NCBI RefSeq assembly: GCF_963678635.1
Contig: NC_087067.1
Coordinates: 23,693,547 to 23,753,546 of the forward strand
DNA from: Symsagittifera roscoffensis
Taxonomy: Eukaryota; Xenacoelomorpha; Acoela; Convolutidae
DNA: 60,000 nucleotides
Direction: 5' to 3'
Shown: one piece after another, positions 34,501 through 46,500 of the stretch
How the letters are laid out: the number at the start of each line of letters is the position of its first letter
Position numbering within the stretch: position 1 is the first letter of the stretch
Translations under genes and position numbers: made by a program
Notes under the pieces: generated by a model
Seen by the model: the letters and a program-made list of their open reading frames with translations, nothing else
Databases searched by the model: none
What the model was told of the DNA's origin: nothing

Positions 34501-37500
34501 AGTCGATCTCGTTTTTTCTATTGTCGTCAAAGCACCTAATTTCCACAGTCCTTTGAATAAAAACAAACTGGAACACCTTCCGATATTGAAGCCCGAGCTT
34601 TAATAATTTCAATATGTTACAAAAAAAAATCGACTGTAGCTTTTAAGGCTCTTTTCCAGTTTCCCAAACCCTCGTAAAATTACAAAATGAATCTGATGGA
34701 AAAAATGTTCACACGGAGTTTGCATAAAAGAAATGTTAAAAATTTATCGACAATTCACGTTGTTACGTTTTAATGCAGTTCATAACATGAAAAATTATTT
34801 TAAATAGAAGAGCCGCTTTTAATTTGATAAACTAAATTAGCCTGACCAAAAAAAAATACTTCGAGCAGAACTACTCCGTAACTTGAACAAACTCTCCTGA
34901 GAAAGACAACTTAAAAGTCGTCTATTGATCCAGTCTTCTCAAATTGGGTTAGTTTTATCAAAAAAAAGTGTCAATCACACCCAATTTGAGACACAGATGT
35001 AAAACTGCACTTCGCAAACACAAGCGATAAACAGCCAAGAAGCAGCTTCAAAGGGGTAAAAAAACCAACTATCTTGAAAATGAAGGGACCTCTACGGGAA
35101 TTGAACTACTACCCTCGGAAACTCACGTTTTCCAGTTGAGCGCCCTAATCTATTGTGCCACTGACGCTTATAGAAACCAAAGACAAGCGAGCGAGAGAGG
35201 CAAAAGATATCTTCAAAATCCACAAAACTCACTTTTGCAAGTAATAACCTGAATGTAAAACCTTAAAAGCAAATATACTAATTTTGCATGTAATAAATTG
35301 GAAAGTATATGACCAAATTGTGTTAAAATTATGCATTTCAAAAATTTTGGGAAATATAGAGGGTTGATGCTATGAAAATAAGTTTTTTTGAAATTTGTAC
35401 TGTTGCATGAATCAGTATTATTGTACTGCATTCCTCGGTTCATTTGCTGAAAGAAAAATGCATCACCTGTGTGAACTTACCAAACAAATTTCAAAGCACA
35501 CGCTATTCAATAGCCAATTCAATCTTCTAAGGAAAAAGCGCTACCAGAAAAAGTACTAATATCTGCATCTTAAGTTGAAAAAAAGTAGCCTGGTACTATC
35601 AAAATACGCTGTGCTTGTGTAAAATCTGGATCAAGATATAACTTGTCGGAGGGAGATTTGAAAATTAAAAACCACTTTTGAAGCTAGAAGACGATCAAGT
35701 TTTTCGTGATCTTAATAGTTTTGCTGTTCGATGGTGAAGTTTGCCCTCCTTTTAACAAAGGAATTAAACAGAACGTGAAAAGAAAGTCAAGATGCAAAAC
35801 ATTAGCATCGTAGCAAAATTTACAAAGCCGTAACAAAGCAAGTTGACATTTCTTGAGCAGACAGGATGGGCCAAAAACCTTAGTACCCCCTCAAACATTT
35901 AGAGAAAAGCTTTTTTCGCACATCGAACGACTCGAAGAGAGGCCGCTAAGCCGATATATATGAGCCGAAACCTTTTCAGCAGATCAAAAAGAAAAAAGAA
36001 AACAAAAAAACTGAAGCAAGTACGGATGGAGATGGACATATCGAAATGGTCCCATTTAACAAAACTCAATGATTCTTTTTCGTACATCCTACACAGAGGC
36101 AAAGCTGCGCTTCGCAAACTCAAGCGAGGAAAATGGAAAAAAGAGCTCTAAATAGGCAAAACAAAGTGAAAGAAGAAAAAGATTAAAACTACACCTTGAA
36201 AAAAAATATTGTTGAGATTAAAAACATCAAGTTCTCACATCTGCTCTACGGCTTGTTGATTAGGAGTCTCACGTCCTCGCACCTGCGCAGCGCAAAAAGT
36301 CTCGCTTGAAACAAAACTAGTGGTACCAGCTAATACTGGATCTACCGGTTCTAATATTTTTATTCGTATTTTTTACTTATACGGAAATGCGTCATTTTCA
36401 AAACATCGAAAAAATTGCCTTTACGCTGAACCCCAGTGTTTCTCTGCTTGAGTAGGGTGATTAACCACCTTTTAAAAGGAGAAAACCACTACTTGCTCTT
36501 CCGTTTGAAGTCCTTATCTAACTTGGCTGGGTAGTTTTTGAAAAAGTGCCTAAATCCATTAACTTTTCTCTACTAAAGCATGGGAATAGCCTCTGCTTTC
36601 CACACCCTCATTTTTTTAGAATGCACCCTGAAAATCAGATTTAGCCAGTAGTTTTTGAGAATAGTGACGAAGTTTCTGAGAAAAACGGATAAAATTTAGC
36701 AAGGAAATTTTCCGAAATCCATATAAGCTTTTCTAAAAAAAACAGGTTTACACAAATAAAGCAGGAAAAATATCAGCGACATGATAGTTTTAATGAACTA
36801 TCAACCTCAGAACCACAGATTCTTTTTTTGAAAAAAAACTTTCCAAAATTTCAAAAATTAGACATTTTCTAAGGCCATATTTTTTGCAAAACGCAGAACA
36901 TAGTCCTTTGCGCTGATAAAATTTGCATAATTTTTTTTTTCTTTCGGTTGACCACTTAATCTCCGATCGTAATTTTTGAGAGAAGTCAAAAGTTAACAAA
37001 AATGCCAAAAAATGGGCTTGTTTAAGGCCATATTTTTTTCTACCGAACTTGAGAAATAGCCACTTGAGAAGGGAGATCCCCATAATATGTTCTTTTGATT
37101 GAAACCTTCATCTCAGATTTGTGCAATAAATATTTGAGAAGATGAAAAAACATCATAACTAATAGGTCAAAAATCCCCTTACTGAAACTTTCGAAGGCTG
37201 TAGAACGTGAAGTAAAATCAAGAGAGACTAGCGAAATATGCAAGCACATAGAAGACCAGCCGTTTTTCCATTGATATCATTTTTTTGAAACTCAGAGCAG
37301 TAGTTTTTGAGAAAAACTGAAATTTCTGCTAAAAAAGCAAAAATTTTCCAAAGCGTTGCAAAAAAAACGAAAAACAACAAATCCCATACAATTTCATAAA
37401 AAATGTTTTTTTTTCAATACTAGCCAAAAATAAAGCGGCGACTTATGCCATCAAAATGGCTATGCTTATATATGATTAAATTAAATATACCGAAAGTGCC

Positions 37501-40500
37501 ATCAAATTAGGACCTTTATTTGTGGCTTAGGTTAGAAAAAAAACTCTTCGTAATAATACACTACGCTTCGCTGTGTAATGCACAAAATTATTTACGTGAA
37601 AGAAGTTTAGTTTCCGATTGCAACCCCCATGCTAACAGCAAGGGTAAAAAAAATAGAACAACACCAGGGGTGGATCTTGGATTTTCTAATGGGAGGCGGG
37701 CTTTTAAAAAATTTTCGAAAATTTTGTCGGCCTTTTTTTCAGGTCGACGAAAATGATTTTCCGAGCTCCAAAATGATTTTCCGGCTATGATTACTTATTT
37801 TTTTTCCGGCTATGATTACTTACAACGTGAAATTTTTTTAAGAAAACCGAAAATTTTGTCGGCCTTGCTTTAGGTAGACCAAATTGATTTTGTGAGCTCT
37901 CCGAAATCACCATTAAGACCCTATTTCGACTAAACTTCTGCGCCGCAGGCAATTTTTAAAAAAAAAACACTCCAAAAAAGGCGTTAGTATATTTTGGCGG
38001 CCAAAAATGGATATCTCAAAATAGTACAAAGCCCCCCCCCCTAAATCCACCCCTGAACAACACATTGGTCAACAGATTTGCTCAATATTTGCAGATATGT
38101 TTATAACAGGACGTTGATTGGTAGTAATTTTTCACACATTCACTTCTTCTGTCACGAGAATAAAACCCGTAATTACCTGATGTCCCAGTAGAGCACTGAT
38201 CCGTCTCCTCCACCGCTCACCAACATCTGGCTGTAGAAGGGGTGCCAATTGAGACCTAAACACATCTCAATCGTTGTTCTTTCTTGTTTCGGTATCACGA
38301 GGAGAAGGAGACTTTTTGTAATCATGAACAAAGAACGTACGCTAAAACATCTTTTCCTTTGCGATCTGTAATGCATTTTAAATTCAAAACTATTACAAAA
38401 ATTCAAACTTTCGAAGTTCAAACTATTACAAGTTTCGAGAAAAAAAACTAAATTATTCCCTTTCTTTCTATACAAGAGCACATACACTACATACAATCTA
38501 TTTATAAAATTCTTAGTGATTGTTTACGCAGTACAATTGCCGTGAAATTTGGCATGGTGATGTCATTGGGCATGTAATCTAAACATAAAAAATTGGTCTT
38601 AATGTGCAACCTCTTATCAAGGGTTACGCTAAAAAAAGTGATAGTTGTATGTGCTGGGATGAGCGGAGCGGAAGAACGTAGAAGAGTCAAAATTTGTAGT
38701 TGTATGGTGGCATTGTAGTTCACTCACATAGCACTTCCCTCTTGTGTCCTCTGAGGGTGGTGAGCTCCTGCTTCATATTTCGGATGTCGAACAGCTTCAT
38801 CATGTGGTCCCTGGACCCACTCACTAGCCAACTGCCATTTGGGGAGAAGCGACACACAGTGACGGCTGCCTTGTGGGGGAAGAGAGTGTTCAGACTGCGA
38901 CCACTCTTCGGATCCCACAACTTCATCGGCTGCTGCGCATCTTTACTCCCAGAAACCAACAAGTTCATGGTCGGATGCCAGTGAATCGTCTTGCAATCCG
39001 CACCATGGCCTAAAATCAGCCCTCAAATTTGCAGGTCATCATGATCTCTTGCAAAAAGGTCGGATTAACAAAATTAATTTAAAAGAGCGATGTGCCGATT
39101 CGGAGCAGACTCGCAGCTTTTTTCACAGCAAAAACTTTCTGATATCGATCATTTGTCCTTCTAGTTTAATTCTGTCAATCTGAACTTTTTGCAGCTTTAT
39201 ACATCTTCCTTCGAGGTTCATAATAATATCACTATACTTTCTAAGACCTATATCGAGGCTAGTCCTAATTTCAATCTTTGGAAAAACTGAGTTTGGAAGC
39301 AAAATTTATTTTCAGAAAGTTTAAAATGAAAACCCAGATTTTGAGAACATCGCAGAAATGAATCCATAGAAATAAATGAGAGTGAAAAGTAGAAAGGAAA
39401 ACATTTTGATCAAAAACTTGAATTATTTGTTATTGATGAAAACAAATTACGAACCAAACTTTCCCGCATTCCAAAAAATATATTCAGATAAATAAATTAC
39501 AAAGTTGAATTCAAAAACTTCTCGGTGGCTCTTGTTTCTTTCAAGGATCCCAAGCTATTTGGGTAGACAACCCCTCATTAGTGGATTTGGGGCGCAAAGC
39601 GGACGTTCCCCTCACCCAAGGGGAATCTACCCCCACCAACAAAATAATCTCCGATTTTGGTACTATTTTACGCAAGACGCCTTTTGAGGGAGAACGCGCG
39701 TTTCGGTAGAAAAAAAACTTTCAAAACTGCCAAAATTTTTGCAAAATCGAGCCTTGATAAAATTTGAAGAGCGCAGAAAATGAACTTGGCCACTCCTCAA
39801 AAAATCCTGTATTGCACATGCAACCAGATAAACTGCCAAAAGCGGAGTCAATATTTCGTTAAATCGAGATTTGAAACAACATAGTCTCGTCCGAATGGCA
39901 CAGACAATCCCAGCCAACCTATATTACAAATTTTTCGCCAAAGGACCCCAAAATCTTTCTCCAACCGAAGGACCCCCATAGTATTATTTTACTTCCATTT
40001 TGGCCGTTCAACCCTAAACGTGCCTCGTAGAAGCTTCTATAGACTAATATTGAGGGGAACGCACTATAAAAATGCAATTTTTGGTGAAACGCGATTAAAG
40101 CAACAAGCTGTTACCGAAAACTAGCAGTCCTTTGAATCTAAAAAAACGCGCTTTACTTAATGTTTTCAAGAGCCACGAGAGAGTTATGATAAATAATCAC
40201 TCCTTAAAAACCACACAGACAGCTGTGCATATCACGTGTGGGGGATGATACCATACCTCTCAGCACGCGTTCTTCAGTCCCACTGTAAAAGTCCCAGATC
40301 CTGGCAGTTGCGTCATCACTGCAACTGGCGAATTTGTTGTCGGTGGGGGAAAAGCTGGACAACACAACACAACTCAACACTCTCCAGCTTTCAAACTATG
40401 GCTCCGCATAGTATAACTACGGAGTCTTTGAAGACCTTGCAAGACTTGGAAACCATCTATGAACACCTCAACTCTCATCTTAGGCACAGTTCAAAACAGA

Positions 40501-43500
40501 TGTACTCCAAAAATTGTATTCAAATTGAAAGAACATTTCGAGAAGAGAAAATACCCAATTTTTTCTGAGATTACAACCTTAAACAATCACATAATTAAAA
40601 ACGATCCACACGGCATTATGACGTTCTCTCGTGCTCAAAAGAAAATTTGAATTTATACGATGCCTCTATCTTAAAGCCTAATCCTCAAAACTATTAATTA
40701 TTATTTTGAATACTCAAGTACAACTTGATAAACTTATCTATTTAAGGAGTAAAACGTTATTGTTTTTAGAATTGGGTATTTGTCTTTCTTGAAATGAAAT
40801 AGAGTGATGTATAAAGTATAGACAGATGATTAGTACGCACCATATGTCTCTGATGACCTCGCGATGCGCTTGAAACATCTTCACGTTGTTCATGTTAGTT
40901 TGCCAGTACTTTATGAATCCATTGTGGTCTCCAGACAGAAGCCACAGTCCAGTGTTGCTCCAGGTCATGGCTCGGATTGGAGCATCGTGGGCCTACACAA
41001 ATCATAAAATTATGCCAATTTCATGCAAGGCCAAATAAGATTTTCACTTTAATGAACAGGCACTTTTCGGATGTACAATTATAATTATAACAATTTAAAT
41101 TGCGATATGAGTTTCTTTTGTTATGATGATTATGTTTCTAGCTATTATTCATTTTTTACTAGATTTCAAATAACGTAAACAGAAAAGAAAAAGCATTTCT
41201 GGCTGGAAAAAAAATTAGACCAAAAAATTGCGTTTTTTTGGCGCCCCCCCCCCCCCTCAAATTTAGTAAAAAATTGTCGCGTAAGGCGCCTATAGAAAAA
41301 ATTTAGGGTCAACCAGCCGAAAATGGAGATCTTAGAAAAGTACCAAAGGGGGAGCCTTTTGGTAGTCAGGGAGTCGAATTCTTGAGGGTGGGGGCGTCCC
41401 CCCTTAATCCACTAAACTCAAGTATACCATTTTTGCTGTAGAACACAATTATGAATTTACTCAGAACTCCAAAAAGAGTTGCTTGAAAGATAGAAAGCAG
41501 ATTTATATCACAAAAAGGGACCAAAAAGTGAAATAAGCAGCGTGGGATACTTAAAGCTATCATACTTGGGGTGACTGACCTGCAAGATGGTCTCGAAGTT
41601 GAACTGCAGTCCATTCCACAGAGTGAACTCCCCACTGGAGGACCCAGTCAGCAATCTCCGCCCATTCGGAGTCCACTACAACACAAACACAAGAGTAACT
41701 TCTATTCTATACCTGCAATCTCGGCCCTGAACACTTAAACAAGCACCACTCTATACATGCTAGCTTAGTCTTGAAATTCATCTGCATTGCTTTGGAAATT
41801 CAAGAATTCGGAACTGCGTTGTTTCGGAAATTCAAGAACTTTTTTATGATTAACTGTTTTTTTGATTTAAAAAAATAAAACTTACCCAAGCAAAAAATTT
41901 TTAGGTAATTTTTTATGCCGCTGAAAATTAAAGAACGTTTTCCGAAAAAAAAACGAAACGAAATCAACACGACCTATATGAGTGATTTAATTACTTAGCT
42001 CATTAACTTTTAAATACCAAAACACACAAAATATTCCAAATAGAACGAGGTATATTAAAAATGCCAACTTGCTCAAAATATGTCTTTTGTTTGACGAAAA
42101 CTAAATTATTCTGTTTTTGACGCAAACAGAGTTGACATGAGAATGAACGAATTAATTCATTGATTCTGCTTGACAAGTTATTCACTTATAAAAATTCTAT
42201 ATTCCGATTTGATAAAACTTTTTCCACCAAGCTTAACTGCTATTTCATGCTTTATTGTTCAGACCATTTGAAAAATGGGGACGAACTTTGTATTCAGTCG
42301 TGTTTTAGTTTTTTTCCAAGCAAAATCAGCTACCACAAATAATCATCGGAGAGAGTTGAGTGATATATCATATAAAAACCCTTTGAGTCGTGATTGGAAC
42401 ATAAAACTTTCAAAAAATTTCCCGGTGTCGAGAAAAATTGGTTTGAATTTTTTGATTTTTCGTCAAACTCGAGCGAGTAAAGCGAGTGAGCACGCTTATT
42501 TATGCTTAATTTAGGCCATTTATAATAGCTTAATTATGCTTAATTTTAATTTTACTCGAGTAAAATAAGTTTTTGGAAATTTTTAATGCCATTTTGGGAA
42601 TCGAAAATAGAAAAAAATTATGATTTTTGTCTATTTTTTTTAGTCATTTTTCTTCAAAAACTGTTGTCCTTGTTTAACATTGTATTTTTAATTATTTATA
42701 TTTCGATTTTCATTTGTTGATTGCACTTCAGGGATTGATCTTCGAGCTTGAAGCCGGTCACAATTCAGGGTCAAAACTTCATTTCCTACTCAGTTTTTTT
42801 TTAGCGAATGTTCGCTACAGATACTGCGTTGACTGATGGCTATTTTTAAAAAAAATCAGCCACATAAGTTCTCTAACATCTATCGCGTTTTGCCTTTACA
42901 TCGCTTCGATTTAACTTCAAAGCTACTTCCAAATGGCCTCTTAAGCTGTTAGCTAGATGAAATCGTTTTTTGATCATCACCGTACTCATTTAAAGCTTGT
43001 CTTAGTAGTGCTGATTTAAATTAACCGGACAAAACGCGTTAAACTTGAAAATTAAAACGCGTTTTTCTTAAATTGGGTTGAGTTTAGGTGAAAACTTATG
43101 AAGAAAAACTTGCTTAAAATTTTAGCAGAATTAATAGGGCGTAATTTGTTTTGCGAAACTCGCGCCCAAAATTTTACCCCAAAAATGGGTCATTTTGATT
43201 TTTCTTAGTTAATCAAAAATTACGCCGAAAATACCCAGTCGATCACAGACATATTTATATCAAAGTGAGCCGCTTACGTAGCCCAACAAACTTTAAGAAG
43301 AGTATATTCTCCAAAAAAAATGCAAATTGTTTAAAAATTGTTTTCAAATAAAAAAATGCTGTTTTATATAGCAAAAACGACCTTTTTTGTCTATCAAACA
43401 AAAATAAATCAACTTATACAATGTTTTGGAGAATATACCCTTCTTAAAGTTTGTTAGGCTACGTAAGGGGCTCACTTTGATATAATTATGTCTGTGATCG

Positions 43501-46500
43501 ACTGGGTATTTTTGGAGTAATTTTTGATTAACTAAGAAAAGCCAGAATGACCCATTTTTGGGGTAAAATTTTGGGCCCGAATTTCGCAAAACAAATTACA
43601 CCATATTAATTCTGCTAAAATTTGAAGCAAGTTTTGTCGCATAAGTTTTCACCTAAACTCAACCCAATTTAAAAAAAACGCGTTTTAAATTTCAAGTTTA
43701 ACGCGTTTTGTCCGGTTAATTTAAATCAGCACTGTACTTACGTAGCAAAAAGTAGACATGCCATAAAATAGACACGTCGTGAGCCAATCAAAACAGAGAA
43801 AAGAAAATACTTCGTGCGTTTGTTTTCTTATCTAGATTGTGATTGGCATTCGACTTTTTAAACGCACTACTCTGGTTATGAAGCAAATCTTTAGGTTACG
43901 AGCTTGAGTGAATTTGACTGCATTTGATTGAATTTGACTGCAACTTGTCGATAAATAAGCCATCAATTTTATAGGCCATCAATTTCAAGTAATAAAAATT
44001 CCATTGGATAGTTTGAAATTTTATTCTAATTTTCACTTGCATTGATACCTTAAAAAATAATACCCAAGACCAAATCTGAACTGCTCAAACACAAGCCAAA
44101 GCGGCAAAATGGAGCAACAGACGGTTAAAATAAGTATTGAAAATGCGCCGAAACATCTTAGCTCAAAAAAACTAGGCCTTGAATACTGCGAGTTACCTCG
44201 GAAAAAAGGACTGATAGCATACAAGGAGGCGAAGCGCTTCGCATCACTTGCGATATCACAAAAAAGCAGTGCAAGCTACCGTAAAGGAAACAACTAAGTC
44301 CAAAGAAAAAGGAAATTTTTTTGAAAAAACCACAATTAAAAAACTTCAAAACACTGTCTGGAATGATTTTCTATTTGCGGGAAATGCGTCCAGAAACAAG
44401 TTTGATGTCGTTCAATAAAAATTCACAAACAGAAGTTTTTATCGAAAAAAAAACTGTTGCCATGAAAAAATTTGCGGCAAAATGGAGCAACAGACGGTTA
44501 AAATAAGTATTGAAAATGCGCCGAAACATCTTAGCTCAAAAAAACTAGGCCTTGAATACTGCGAGTTACCTAGGAAAAAAGGACTGATAGCATACAAGGA
44601 GGCGAAGCGCTTCGCATCACTTGCGATATCACAAAATAGCAGTGCAAGCTACCGGAAAGGAAACAACTAAGTCCAAAGAAAAAGGAAACATTTTTGAAAA
44701 AACCACAATTAAAAAACTTCAAAACACTGTCTGGAATGATTTTCTATTTGCGGGAAATGCGTACAGAAACAAGTTGGATGTCGTTCAATAAAAATTCACA
44801 AACAGAAGTTTTTATCGAAAAAAAAACTGTTGCCATGAAAAAATTTGCACCTGAAATACTTTTCTGAGATTCCGACCCAAAACCAGGTTAGTGAGCCGAT
44901 AAAATTTAAGCCAAAATCATTTGGTTCAAAAGCAAAAAAAAACGAAGTCAAGGAAAGAAGAATAACAAATTGCAGCAGCAAATGAAAATATAAAAAGCAA
45001 CTAGTATGAAAACTGTATATAGCAAAACAAAATCTGCGATAAGGCAACTAAGACGAGAAAATATAAGCAAACAAGCAATAAGCCATTTTTTTAAACGGAA
45101 TATTTTCCATTAAAAAAAGTCCTGGTCAGATCCGAATCCAAGAACTTTGCGGCCCCAAACAGATTCTTTACCTCCAAACTAAGTGTACCGGAGACGCTCG
45201 GAATTTGAATTCATTATGAGCCAAGACACCAAGGATTATGTTAAACAAGTTGTTAGCCCGAAAAGTCTTTATTCTGATTTCGCAAACCTTTACAACTTTG
45301 AAAAAAATCAAAAATATTCCAATTAACGCAAGGAAACCGAAAAAATCCAAATTAAAAAAATCCACTGAAAAACAATTTCAGTTTAGAGTATTTTCTGATT
45401 TTCATTTTTTGACATATAAATTAATTAATCTAATTCGATAACACTGGATTGATTGGAAACATTTTATTACCACTGGAAAACTCGTTAAATTATATTCCAC
45501 TTTTGGCACTAATGGTCAATCACAATTTCCAGATAGCAATGGATTTGCAGGTTACTTAGAAACAAATAAATTTTCTTTTTAATCTCACAAAAATAAAATA
45601 TATGAATCGTGCAGGTCATGTTTGAAAATCGCAATAAGAACGTGACGAAGTAAAATGGTATAAGGAAATATTTGGAGTGACTGACTTCCAAGGTTTTTTC
45701 CATGGGATGATTATCATTATACGCTCATTTTTTTCGATCAATTTTTAGCCCCCGCAAGAAAAATTGATACTGATATTGTTTATGACGCCAAAAAATAAGA
45801 TTGAAACGAAAAATTTGAAAAAAGTTGCGATACATCATAAACATAGCACTGCAAGCTAGTGTATAGAAATTAAGACCGAAGTCACAGTCGAAAAAATTAA
45901 TTTAAAAGAATTTAGAAAACTACGTCTAAAACATGATGTTGAGGTTGAGGCTCCCAAGGCACATCACTAGACCAAATGGAAAGGGCACGGAACAACTGAG
46001 CTTAAATAATAGATAAAGGCACAGATTTTTTTTTTTACAGATTTTTAAGAAATTGTTAGCGGAAAAAATCTACTTCCAATTACAAGTACACTTGCTCTCT
46101 CGCAAGTGAAACTCACTTGAAATACCTTCAACTTATCGATAATTTTTGAAGCAACACATAGCCTTTCTTTTTAAGAAAAACATTGAGTTTCGTATATTGA
46201 GTTCTCGCGTTTCTTCAACTTTTTCTAGTTTTGAGAGTCTCATGCAAGAAAAAGTTTAAGCTCTTAAAATTGAATAAAAATTCGAAAAACAGCAAAACTG
46301 GCCCACTGGGCGATTGAAATCAAGACTGATTAACCAACACAGAGACTACTTTGACCAAAAGAAGTCATTGCTAGACGCGCTTAACTTTGAAAACATGGAC
46401 TGAAAATATAGCCAGCAGACAACTGTTCAAGTGTTTGAGCTCAAAAAACCAAAAAAAAAATGACTGAGTGCAAACATTTGAGTTGCAACAAAATATATCG

